64,000 nt of DNA from the NCBI RefSeq assembly GCF_003086295.3, contig NC_092038.1:106051837-106115836 (forward strand). The letters run 5' to 3'. Positions 20,691 to 29,771 of the stretch are shown here, in pieces. The notes beneath the pieces are model-generated. The model searched no databases. It was not told the origin of the DNA and worked only from the letters and a program-made list of their open reading frames with translations. This DNA is from Arachis hypogaea (taxonomy: Eukaryota > Streptophyta > Magnoliopsida > Fabales > Fabaceae). The position numbers and the translations under genes are program-made. Numbering within the stretch: position 1 is the stretch's first letter; each line of letters starts with the position of its first letter.

Positions 20691-20735
20691 AGGGCGACGC
20701 GTACGCGTCACGCACGCGTGCGCATGGGTGGGCAG
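20691..20735. repeat. CpG-dense block of C, left part
   Basis: GACGCGTACGCGTCACGCACGCG-like DNA in an otherwise AT-rich element. It continues at 31244-31440 on the other side of B. Confidence 0.75.
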
Positions 20736-20740
20736 GCGGC
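20736..20740. repeat. Target-site duplication of element B (left copy)
   Basis: GCGGC is repeated at 31238-31242. Joining the flanks gives sequence collinear with E around 41688-41710. Confidence 0.8.
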
Positions 20741-20755
20741 TAATAGCCATAAACT

Positions 20756-22998
20756 TGATAGCTACGATTTTAGGAAATTGCACAATCGGCAAAAATTCCT
20801 TCCGGCAAGTGCACCGGTTATCATCAAGTAAAAACTCACAATAGAGTGAGGTCGAATCCCACAAGGATTGGTTGAGTGAGCAATTCGGATTAGAAGTGTG
20901 TTCTAGTTGAGCGGAATCAAGATTTAGATGAGAATTGCAGAATGTAAAATTGCATGAATTAAAGAGCGAGAAGCTAAATTGCTGAAATTAAAAGGGGATG
21001 GGGGTGATTGCATGAATTTAATTGCAGAGTGTAAAGAGAAAGTGTAGATCAGAAATGGGGAATTCATTGGGTTTCAGGAGATATTGAGATCTCCGAATCA
21101 AAACATTTTTATCCCTTCCTCAACCAATGCATTCATTGAATTTTGCTTGGCAATCTTATATGATTGGATCCCAATCCCTTGGCTCACCAATTCTCTCTAA
21201 AAACAAACAAATTCCCAATCCCTTGGTTTAAATGTTCATAAGAAGAGATGATGCTCGATCACTGATTATACCACACAGTTTCATGAACCACAATTTGGTA
21301 GGATTACATGTCACAATATCCATCCAAACCCCAATCCAATTCACTGTGAGAAAGCTTCTCTAGCATGAATCCTCCATTCCTTTCCCAAGGTTCCGAAGGA
21401 TTCCAATTATGGATAGTTTCTTTCCCAAGACAACTAACCAATGGAATTAGATCGAGAAGCTTTCTAACAAAATTCAAGAGAAAAGATTGAAGAAGAAGAT
21501 AAAAAGTATTATTGATTCATTGAATTACAATAGAGCTCCCTAACCCAATGAAAGGGGTTTAGTGAGTCATAGCTCTGAATTCAATTACACAAAGTAAAAC
21601 TAGAAAATGATCCAAAAGTTTTTAAGTCCCGCTCCTCTAACTTAAATTCTATCCTATTTATACACTTTCTAGATTGAGCTTCTGTTGTGTTTCTTGGGCT
21701 TTGAGGCCTTTCCTTGATTTCCTTTTGCTTTGGGTTTATGATCCATAATCCTGATGAGGCTGCTGATCTAATTCTGTAACATTCATTGAGCCAACTTAGT
21801 GATAATCAAGTAATGACACATGACTCAACAAATTGAAATTCCAGACTCATCAATTCTTCAGGCCCAATCCCATAAACCATGATATTCAATTGGGTTTCAT
21901 ACCAGAGTATGTTTAAGTCAATGTTTGTGCTCAAATACTAACTTAAACTGCAATATCTTTGGCCCAGAAACCCTTTCACAAAGTGGCGTTTAAGTTGCAG
22001 TTTAAGCTTAAACTGCAACTTAAACGTTGGACACTCCTGGAGGTGATATAATTCAAGCACGTTTAAGCTTCAGTTTAAGGTTAAACTGAAGCTTAAACGT
22101 GGAAATGGAAGAAGGCAATCCTGGATGGTGGAATTGTCGAACACGTTTAAGCTTCAGTTTAAGGTTAAACTGAAGCTTAAACGTGGAAATGAAGATTGCA
22201 ACCCTGGAGGAGAAATTGGGTCGAACACGTTTAAGCTCCAGTTTAAGGTTAAACTGGAGCTTAAACGTGGAATGCTTCCTGGAGGGTGAAATGTCGAACA
22301 CGTTTAAGCTCCAGTTTAACCTTAAATTGGAGCTTAAACGTGGGAATGAAGAAAGCAACCCAGGAGGAGAAATGTCGAACACGTTTAAGCTCCAGTTTAA
22401 GGTTAAACTGGAGCTTAAACGTGGAAATGGTTCCCTGGAGGAAAATTCTGGTCGAACACGTTTAAGCTCCAGTTTAAGGTTAAACTGGAGCTTAAACGTG
22501 GAAATGCTCCTTGGTGCAATTCTCATTCTGGCGTTTAACTTCCAGTTTAAGGTTAAACTGGAGGTTAAACGCCAGTTTCAGCATTCCTCAGCTTTCATGA
22601 TTTTGGCGTTTAAGCTCCAGTTTAAGGTTAAACTTGCTTAAACTGGAGCTTAAACTGGAGCTTAAACTTGCTTAAACTGGAGCTTAAACTCCACATGTGA
22701 TATTCAAGCTTCCTTTATTGATTTTGTTGCTTCCTTGCCTAACCTCTTCTTCCCTGAAATCATCCAAACAACTGCATCAAAGTCTTGCAAAATTTCATGA
22801 GAACTCTTCCATTCATAGCATTCAAGTAATATAACTAAAAACTCATGAAATTTGCATCAAAATCATACTGTTTGGATGGTTCATTTCTTTGTTATTCATT
22901 TAACCATTCTTGGTTACTTTAAGCTCAAGAAAATGCATAAAACAACTAAAACTAACAGAAAAATGCTAGTGAAACTAGCCTAAGATGCCTTGGCATCA
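20756..22998 (-). repeat. 3' LTR of element B (long version)
   Basis: 2243 bp. On the plus strand it starts TGATAGCTACG and ends CTTGGCATCA. It holds nine palindromic units at 21987-22692. The long open frames on both strands in that array (22053-22641) are palindrome artefacts. The segment 21111-21886 is missing from the other LTR and shows no gene. Confidence 0.9.
21987..22692. repeat. Array of nine GTTTAA palindromes in B 3' LTR
   Basis: Units are about 40-46 nt with nearly perfect dyad symmetry, spaced 70-85 bp. The half-site is ACGTTTAAGCTCCAGTTTAA and its reverse complement follows after one or no base. The arm sequence changes between units (GTTGCAG, GCTTCAG, GCTCCAG) and the opposite arm changes to match. 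The last unit is expanded by extra GGAGCTTAAACT repeats. It lies about 300-1010 bp from the start of the LTR in element orientation, that is in U3/R. Confidence 0.93.
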
Positions 22999-23036
22999 CA
23001 ACACCAAACTTAATACTTGCTTGTCCCTAAGCAAGT
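22999..23036 (-). promoter_or_regulatory. Terminal hairpin and PPT-like tract of B
   Basis: On the minus strand ACTTGCTTAGGGACAAGCAAGT-type inverted repeats (8-bp stem) are followed by TTAAGTTTGGTGTTG, which abuts the LTR start TGATGCC. The layout is the same as in A, although the LTRs are unrelated. Confidence 0.65.
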
Positions 23037-24054
23037 CCTGAGTTAATTGAGAAGAAAGTATGAAACAGAAAGCAATTACATTGGCTATATTAGCAAGCAT
23101 TTGAAGTTCATCAGAAGGGTTTTATGCAGAAAGTTGCAGCATCACTTTTTCATTCTTATCATGTAAGATTATCACTTTTTCATTGCATCCATCAAACACT
23201 GCTATGGCCTCTTGTTATTCTTATGTCTTTGGCACTTTTCCCTTCTTTGTTTTTCTTTTTCTTAGAGCTCCCTTGCTCCTTGTTTGCTCAGTGTCATGTG
23301 TTGCACAAGCCTTTGGCATTTTCTTTGTCTTATCAGTGCACTACACATATCCACTACAGGCATTTTAGTTCACATTTCTTCTTGAGACATTGGTGCCCAG
23401 CACCTCTTTGTGTGACTAAATGTTTTGTATTTAGGTTGCTCTTGATAATGGACTTTTGGTTGATAATCCTGGGTTGGTTAACCCAAGTTACCAAGTGTTG
23501 AAACACTCCTCAGAACCTATTCATCCAAGCATATCCTTAATACATAAACACCACAGGCATTTGTCTCAGAAGTTCAAACCATTGGTGCCTAGCTTATTTT
23601 CTCAATTTTTTTTTCTTTTGGTTGCCCTTTTTCAGTGGCTTTTTCTTCTTCTTTTTCTTTCTTTTTCATGGCCAAAGACATTTATTCATCAAGATCCATA
23701 GACAGTATTCAAACTTCTACACAAAAATGACAATTCTACACTCAATTTCTAGTGAGCTGACTAAACAATCAAGCATGCATACCACCACTTAATTCTACTT
23801 GATTTGTCACTAATTGAGCCAAGTTACTTTTGTTCAAACTTTTCTTTTATTTTTGGAAACAGAACAAGCATGGCAAGCATTTGTTTAAGAAGGTGAAGTT
23901 ATATCCAAACATCTAGGCATTCACTTTATTCAAAGCAGTAAACAGACAAACATACTAAGAATTTCACATAAAACTCAAATGACTTAAAATGAAAGAAAGC
24001 TCATAAAGACAATTCACAAACTATTATTTGCTTATTAAGGAACAAGACCACCTT
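23037..24054 (-). other. 3' region of element B (no gene)
   Basis: AT-rich, with short opposite-strand open frames (23124-23701) of low-complexity Phe/Leu composition. No coding support. Confidence 0.65.
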
Positions 24055-25578
24055 TCATTTGTTGCTTGGTTCTTTTTTATTCTTGGGGTCCTGCTTCTTC
24101 TTGCTTCTTACCTCTTTTTGACCACTTGTACTTCCTTTGTCTTTTCTTATGAGCTTTGTCCAGAATCCAGCTTTTTTCATTGTTTCTTCCACTCCTTTCT
24201 CAAGGATCACTGCCTTGTTCATTTCTCCTTCTTTCCTCCCTTTGAAATACTCATCAAAAGCTGGGAATGCTGGGTCCATCTTGTGTAGATGTTCCCCTAT
24301 GTAGTTAAGCTTGATTTGAGAACTGATGTTGTAATCAGCTTGAATTGCATATCTTGCATTCTGCAAAGTGGTGGCTTCCTTGATTGCCAAAATATTGGCA
24401 TCTTGGTGTTGGCATATGTGGCTGAGGGATTCCTGTAATTGTAAATTCTGTTCCCTTTGCAGATCTAGGAATCTTGATTCAAAGTTCCTTTGCATGTCCA
24501 TCATTTTTAGGTGAAAGTCCTCTTGCCTCTCCTGAGACCTCATGTATTGTTGAGACATTCCTTCTATGATTTCCTGCATTCTGCTCATCTCCATGGGGTC
24601 TCTGGGAACTTGTTGCCTTCTTTCTGGATTTCCTTGCTCTTCTTGCTCTTCTTCTCCTTCTTGCTCTGCTTCTTGCTCTGCTTCTTGCTCCTTTTCTGCT
24701 TGTTGCCCTTCTTCATTTCTTCTTTTTGTATGTCTTGGAGCAATTGGGCCAAGAGTCATTCTGTGAGCAGTTATGGCCATTCCAGGATGTAGCCAATTAG
24801 GTCTTGCATCTTCAAGTGGTACTTGGGCATCGATGCATAGTCTGATGATGGTGCTAGGGAAGTGGAGCCAGGAGTCAGGGTCACTTTTCTCACTAAACTC
24901 TTGTATCTGTTCAGCAATGAGTTTATGAACTTTGATCTCCCCTCCCATCATAATGCAATGTAGCAAGATGGCTCTTTTAGGGACTATTTCTGAAGAGTTT
25001 GCAGTGGGTAGGATGGATCTCCTAACTATTGCATACCACCCTTTAGCTTCAGGTGTTAGGTCTCCCCTTCTCAAGACTCTTGGAGCCCCTCTTGTTTTTC
25101 TCACCCATTCAGCTCTGATGGAACAAAGGTCTTCAGCAATAGTCGAATAGTCAAGTTCTCCTATCATCCTATCCTCATAACTTGCTTGGCTGAAACGTAT
25201 GTTTTTCAGGCCAAGAGTTTTCATGATTGCCTTGGGGCTGAAGTCAACTTCCACCCCTCTCACATAGCTTTTGTATGTGGGTTCCATGGTTGGATCCTCC
25301 CTCACTGCATTTGCATAAAACTCCTTCACCAGGTTGATGTTGATTTTAGTGATTGGCTTAGTCAGGAGCTCCCACTTCCTCTTTTTGATCTTCTCCCAAA
25401 CACTTGGGAACTCATCCTTTTCAAGGTCAAAGGGAACCTCAGCTAGTATCCTTTTAGGTCTCATCCATTCGGCCTGAATCTCATGGAAAACTGATTTGTA
25501 TTTCCATGCATCAAATTCCCTTTCCTCCTCCATTGGCTGCTTGTCTTTTCTTCTTTTGTGGCTAGATGAGGCTGCCAT
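24055..25578 (-). CDS. ORF2 of element B, plant-transposon-protein type (PF20167-like)
   Basis: I choose the Met at 25578 (MAASSSHKRRKDKQP). It gives a basic head matching the MASKAGETSRKRKGK of A, while the 60 upstream codons look like translated leader. The product is 507 residues. The domain at about 50-260 has RKWELLTKPI, LVKEFYANAV, VRGVEVDFSPKAIMKTLGL, RGWYAIVRRSILPTANSSEI and IIRLCIDAQVPL, aligned with A ORF2. An acidic EQEAEQEAEQEGEEEQEEQ run and long coiled coils follow (about 330-450), and then a Lys-rich tail. The frame is intact. The function is unknown. Shared position and domain in two elements with unrelated LTRs argue that the protein matters to the non-autonomous life cycle. 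I see no membrane segment. Confidence 0.8.
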   Translation of the reverse strand: MAASSSHKRRKDKQPMEEEREFDAWKYKSVFHEIQAEWMRPKRILAEVPFDLEKDEFPSVWEKIKKRKWELLTKPITKININLVKEFYANAVREDPTMEPTYKSYVRGVEVDFSPKAIMKTLGLKNIRFSQASYEDRMIGELDYSTIAEDLCSIRAEWVRKTRGAPRVLRRGDLTPEAKGWYAIVRRSILPTANSSEIVPKRAILLHCIMMGGEIKVHKLIAEQIQEFSEKSDPDSWLHFPSTIIRLCIDAQVPLEDARPNWLHPGMAITAHRMTLGPIAPRHTKRRNEEGQQAEKEQEAEQEAEQEGEEEQEEQGNPERRQQVPRDPMEMSRMQEIIEGMSQQYMRSQERQEDFHLKMMDMQRNFESRFLDLQREQNLQLQESLSHICQHQDANILAIKEATTLQNARYAIQADYNISSQIKLNYIGEHLHKMDPAFPAFDEYFKGRKEGEMNKAVILEKGVEETMKKAGFWTKLIRKDKGSTSGQKEVRSKKKQDPKNKKEPSNK

Positions 25579-26619
25579 TGGTTCTTTAGTTTTGGAGAGT
25601 AACAAGCTAAGGTTGACAAGGTGAAGTAAGCAAATGTTGTTAGGAGTATGGTGAGGTTGTTTCCGGCAAGAGGTAGTTATGCTATGATGAAAGAATATGT
25701 GCAAGAAGGAGATTTGGTGGTGTGGAACTCGTTCCCCAAATGGTTCTTTATAGTTCATGCAAGTGAAAAATGGACGGCTAGGGTGATTTGTGAAGGATGG
25801 CTTGATGGTAAATATATGAATTAAGGAGAAGGACGAATTGCTTTTAACTTTCTTGGAAGTATTCTGGGTGTATTAAGTTGTACATGTAGCTATCTTTTCA
25901 TGCAGAACTTCCTTTTCCCATGTGTTAGTTTCAAAGACTTGTGAACTCCCTTTTTGACCAAGACCGTACCTCCCCCCTTTGTCTTTTTCATCCATTCTTA
26001 TCCTTACTTTTGTACCTGCACAAACAAACAAATTTGCTATCATTTTTTTCGGTCCATGTGAATAATGAATAGCACTTGCACATGTTTTTCATTCTTTTTG
26101 AATTGTAAATCAATGATTGACTTCATGAGCTTATAGCCGTGACTTTTGTATGTATGCACACTTATTACTGGACACCAAACTTAGTGTTTGGTAATGTCTC
26201 CTGATGACATGAAATCCCTTAATGAATGTGCATAATTCTAATAAATCATAGTCACTTTGGCTCTTTGATCCTAAACAATTTTACTACCTAAAGTAATTGA
26301 AATCAAAGTATTAAAACATGCAAATGGTATACTTGTCATGAATTTCTAAATCCAGAGGAACTTCTTGCTTTTCATTAACTTTGTTCAAAGAGGAACACCA
26401 AACTTAATGTTTGGTTGTGCACCTTGAATGAAGGATTGAATACAATTTGAATAAGATTTGGGAGTGCCTTCAGGCACACCAAACTTAGAGACTAATTGTA
26501 TTTTACATGTAATGTTTAGTGCACCTTATCAACAGTTGTCCTAAGGATTCAAGTTCATGCATAAGAAACCATGCTTTATTAGATGCAGAGCAAAACAATA
26601 AAGAGTAAGGATACTAAAA
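25579..26619 (-). other. Spacer between gag-protease and ORF2 in B
   Basis: About 1 kb without a gene. It has three sense-oriented AAGTTTGGTGT copies (about 26173, 26397 and 26480). Two of them lie in perfect small hairpins, stem ACCAAAC/GTTTGGT, at 26174-26192 and 26397-26415. It is pyrimidine-rich toward ORF2. Confidence 0.7.
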
Positions 26620-26666
26620 CATGGGTTGCCTCCCATGAAGCGCTTCTTTAACGTCACTAGCTTGAC
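26620..26666 (-). promoter_or_regulatory. Two-hairpin conserved motif, copy B
   Basis: On the minus strand: GTCAAGCTAGTGAC (stem GTCA/TGAC, extended by a C-G pair), then GTTAAAGAAGCGCTT, then CATGGGAGGCAACCCATG (6-bp stem CATGGG/CCCATG, loop AGGCAA). It starts about 13 bases after the gag-protease stop. Confidence 0.78.
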
Positions 26667-26678
26667 GGTTGTCCCTTG

Positions 26679-29513
26679 TTAGGGTGGATTGTAGTGCTTG
26701 ATGTCCTCTCCTCTCACTATGAAAACGTCCCCATTTGATTCCTTCATGATTTCCAAATGTTCCATAGAAAGAACTTTCCTGATTGTGAACACTTGAGGGA
26801 GCTGGGAAGGAATGGGTTTGAGGCCAGGTGGAATTGGCAGATAATGACTTGATATCACTTTATCTCCCGGAGAGAAACCTTCAGTGGGAATTTTCTTGTT
26901 CCTCCACCCTCTTGGCAATTTCTTTACAACTCTTCCCTCTCTCTTGAGGATTTCTTCATTGACCCTTATGCCAGGAGGATCTTTCTGAGCTGTTTCTATT
27001 GATTCTTGTGGCTTTAACTCTTGCAATTCTTGTTTGCCTTCCAAGGATTGTTTCAGAGTTTCAGCTGCTGGATTGCTTTCCTCCAAACACAGATGGCTAC
27101 TATAATCCATAGGCTTTTCAAGTTCTGGTTCAGGCTCAGATGCAGGTTTGAAAACATGGAAAATGAGCTGTTCATCATGTACTCTCAAAATTAGCTCTCC
27201 TTGTTCTATATCTATGAGTGCTCTAGCAGTGGCTAGAAATGGCCTTCCCAGAATGATAGGGTGTAGGTAACTTTCCTCCATGTCCAAAATGACAAAGTCT
27301 GTGGGGAAGAAATAATTTCCCACTTTCACCAGCACATTCTCAACTACCCCTTCAGCTTGCTTTTGAGTTTTGTCAGCCAATTGTATGATTACATCAGTGG
27401 ATCTCACCTCATTCAGTTGTAGCCTCTTCATAAGAGTCAGAGGCATCACATTTATGCTAGCTCCTAGATCACAGAATCCTCTGTCAATTTTTGTTTCCCC
27501 TATGATGCAGGGGATATGAAAACTTCCTGGGTCTGTTTTCTTAGAGACTATGTCCTTCTTGATGAGTGCACTGCATTCTTTGTTCATTATTACAGTTTGT
27601 CCTCCCTTCAAAACTCTTTTCTTGCTCAGCAATTCCTTCAAATACTTGATATGTGTAGGCATCTGCTGGAGAATCTCAAGGAAGGGAATATTGATATGGA
27701 GAGACTTAAATGTCTCTAAAAACCTTGAATATGTTTTCCCTTTTTCACCTCCTCCTAACCTCTGAGGAAATGGTGCTTTTGGTTGATATGTTTCCAGCAT
27801 GCCTTTATTTTGCAGTTCCTTGGCTTGCACAGTTTCACTTTCCTGCTTAGCTTCTTCCACACCTTCCTTCAAGATTTCTGGCTCCTGTTCTGAGGGTCTG
27901 ATTCCTTCTTCTTCTGAGACTTCCTTCAATATGGTGATGGCCTTGCATTCTTCCCATCTCACTCCCTTTTGTTCCCCTTTAGGATTCTTTTCTGTGTCAC
28001 TAGGGAACACTGCAGTTGACTTGGGGGCCTGTTGAGATAGCTCTCCTACTCGAGACTCCATCCTCTTGAGTTTTTCACCATGGTTCCTTAAGGTAGATCT
28101 CACATCCTCCCTAAAGCTTTTCAACTCACTTATGTCCTGACCCATGTTTGCTAGCATTCCTTCTATCCTGTTTAATTGATCTTGAAATTGTTGGTTCGGA
28201 TTAGGTTGGGCAGGTTGATTATTTTGGCCATGATATGGTGGTTGGGAGTAAGTGTTTTGTGGGGCTTGGTATGATCTTTGGTTGGAGTTTTGGTATGTGG
28301 AATTGTTATGTTGGTTGGGGTTGTAAGGTTTATGGTTTTGTGGTTGGGTTTGCTGGTTTCCCCACCCAAAGTTTGGGTGGTTTTTCCAGCCTGGGTTGTA
28401 AGTGTTGGAATGTGGATCATATGGTTGCCTTTGTTGATTTCCCACATAGTTGGCCTCTTCCCAATCACCTCCTTCAGTGCTTACTTCCTCTTGATCTTGT
28501 GTGTGTATTGCAGCCACTTGATTTGTTTTTAAGTTCCTGGTGAGCTCTGCTAGTTGCTTGGCAAACACCTTGTTTTGGGCTAGAATTGTATCAACATGGT
28601 TCAGCTCCATAACTCCCTTAGTGTTGTGTCTCTCTGAAGCATAGTAGTACTCATTCTCAGCCACTGTCTCAATCACTTCAATGGCTTCTTCCACAGTCTT
28701 CTTCCTGTTCAATGAACCTCCTGATGAATGGTCTACAGCCTTCCTTGATTCATAAGAAAGTCCATCATAGAAAATATGCAATTGCACCCAGTCATGGAAC
28801 ATGTCTGGTGGGCATTTCCTTGTCAAATCCTTGAACCTCTCCCATGCCTCGTAGAGAGTTTCACCCTCTTGTTGTCTAAAAGTCTGAACCTCAGATCGAA
28901 GCCTATTGACCTTTTGTGGGGGGTAGAAACGTGCCAGAAACTTGCTTTCCACCTCATCCCAAGTTGTTAGGCTCCCCCTTGGAAATGATTCCAGCCACTT
29001 AGCTGCCTTATCCCTAAGTGAAAATGGGAACAAGAGCAGTTTATAGGCATCTTCCTGGACTCCATTGGACTTCACAGTGTCACAAATTCTCAGGAATTTT
29101 GTGAGATGTTGGTTTGGATCTTCATTAGCACTACCACCAAATGAACAATGATCCTCCACCAGTGATATTAGCTGTGGTTTGAGTTCAAAATTGTTGGCCT
29201 GAATGGGTGGTTTCTGAATGCTGCTACCACAATTCCCAGAGGTTGGGTTTATGTATGAACCAAGAACCCTCCTCTCGGGAATGGCATTGTTTCCATCAGC
29301 TCTCTCATGGTTGTGAACTTCTCTATCCATGTTGAGATCTAGAGCTTCCTCAAAATTGTCCTCAGATTCTCCTTCAGATTCTTCTTCTCTCAGTACTCTC
29401 TTCCCTCTTGCTTCCCTTCTAAGTATATGAAGGGTCCTCTCTGGTTCGGTATATGGAGGAGTTGATGTCTTTCCTCTCCTACCTGTCATACAAGAACACA
29501 GCACAGGCAACAA
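26679..29513 (-). CDS. Gag-protease polyprotein of element B with integrase-C-terminus-like tail
   Basis: Intact frame of 944 codons. The Met at 29489 (MTGRRGKTS) may be the true start, giving 936 residues. Gag (about 85-330) has SSIQKPPIQANNFELKPQLI, KWLESFPRGSL, FYPPQKVNRLRSEVQTFRQ and LYEAWERFKDLTRKCP. An Asn/Gln-rich SNTYNPGWKNHPNFGWG region follows, then NPKGEQKGVRWEECKAI. The retropepsin (about 670-790) has an intact active site CDLGAS near residue 684 and IILGRPFLATARALIDIEQGE. The last 70 residues (GFSPGDKVISS...FTIRKVLSMEHLEI...GDVFIVRGEDIKHYN) look like the SH3-like C-terminus of Athila-type integrases. RT, RNase H and the integrase core are absent. It is probably made as one polyprotein and cleaved by its own protease. 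Confidence 0.9.
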   Translation of the reverse strand: MLPVLCSCMTGRRGKTSTPPYTEPERTLHILRREARGKRVLREEESEGESEDNFEEALDLNMDREVHNHERADGNNAIPERRVLGSYINPTSGNCGSSIQKPPIQANNFELKPQLISLVEDHCSFGGSANEDPNQHLTKFLRICDTVKSNGVQEDAYKLLLFPFSLRDKAAKWLESFPRGSLTTWDEVESKFLARFYPPQKVNRLRSEVQTFRQQEGETLYEAWERFKDLTRKCPPDMFHDWVQLHIFYDGLSYESRKAVDHSSGGSLNRKKTVEEAIEVIETVAENEYYYASERHNTKGVMELNHVDTILAQNKVFAKQLAELTRNLKTNQVAAIHTQDQEEVSTEGGDWEEANYVGNQQRQPYDPHSNTYNPGWKNHPNFGWGNQQTQPQNHKPYNPNQHNNSTYQNSNQRSYQAPQNTYSQPPYHGQNNQPAQPNPNQQFQDQLNRIEGMLANMGQDISELKSFREDVRSTLRNHGEKLKRMESRVGELSQQAPKSTAVFPSDTEKNPKGEQKGVRWEECKAITILKEVSEEEGIRPSEQEPEILKEGVEEAKQESETVQAKELQNKGMLETYQPKAPFPQRLGGGEKGKTYSRFLETFKSLHINIPFLEILQQMPTHIKYLKELLSKKRVLKGGQTVIMNKECSALIKKDIVSKKTDPGSFHIPCIIGETKIDRGFCDLGASINVMPLTLMKRLQLNEVRSTDVIIQLADKTQKQAEGVVENVLVKVGNYFFPTDFVILDMEESYLHPIILGRPFLATARALIDIEQGELILRVHDEQLIFHVFKPASEPEPELEKPMDYSSHLCLEESNPAAETLKQSLEGKQELQELKPQESIETAQKDPPGIRVNEEILKREGRVVKKLPRGWRNKKIPTEGFSPGDKVISSHYLPIPPGLKPIPSQLPQVFTIRKVLSMEHLEIMKESNGDVFIVRGEDIKHYNPP

Positions 29514-29771
29514 ACAAGTGAAATACTCTTGGTTAATGGAAGAGTATGGTTAGAGCAATTGAGGAATTAATTCAAGTAGTTAGTGGGTCAGTGAGTTAGT
29601 TGCTTGAATTTAAAGGCATAAAGAAAGAAAGCAAGTAACAGAGTGCAGAAATTAAAATTCAACAAGTAACTTGAACTAAATTAACAAAACAAGAAAAATG
29701 CTCAATCTAGTTAACTTCCAATTTGAGAATTGTCAATCGAAAACCAATCCTCGGCAACGGCGCCATAAACT
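29514..29771 (-). other. Short leader and PBS of element B
   Basis: Only about 250 bp separate LTR and gag, against about 1.45 kb in A. The PBS at 29747-29765 (minus strand TGGCGCCGTTGCCGAGGAT) has one mismatch to the tRNA-Asp complement. It is separated from the LTR by AGTTTA. Confidence 0.8.

Larger units (their letters stand above)
18372..20740 (-). other. Internal non-coding DNA of C between 3' LTR and B
   Basis: No supported gene. It corresponds in order to E 39490-41700 and D 5625-6638 plus 35148-35900. It includes a (TA)n microsatellite, a T-rich tract after the TTTTGTCCCC block, the mid-element PPT-like/hairpin composite (19872-19910), purine-rich DNA (20580-20680) and the start of a CpG-dense block (20691-20740) in which B inserted. 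Confidence 0.7.

Noticed and set aside
22053..22641. Overlapping open frames of 152-157 codons on both strands, repeated at 30292-30880, encoding FKLQFNLKLELKR repeats
   Set aside because: They are the translation of the palindrome array. Because each unit is its own reverse complement, both strands stay open. No start context and no conserved protein.
21987..22692. CRISPR-like repeat-spacer array
   Set aside because: The units are palindromes with variable arms inside an LTR of a plant element, spacers are not unique short protospacers, and there are no cas genes.
24055..25578. Env-like glycoprotein as an identity for ORF2
   Set aside because: The position fits, but there is no signal peptide, transmembrane segment or glycosylation-rich ectodomain. 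The domain instead matches the plant-transposon-protein type.
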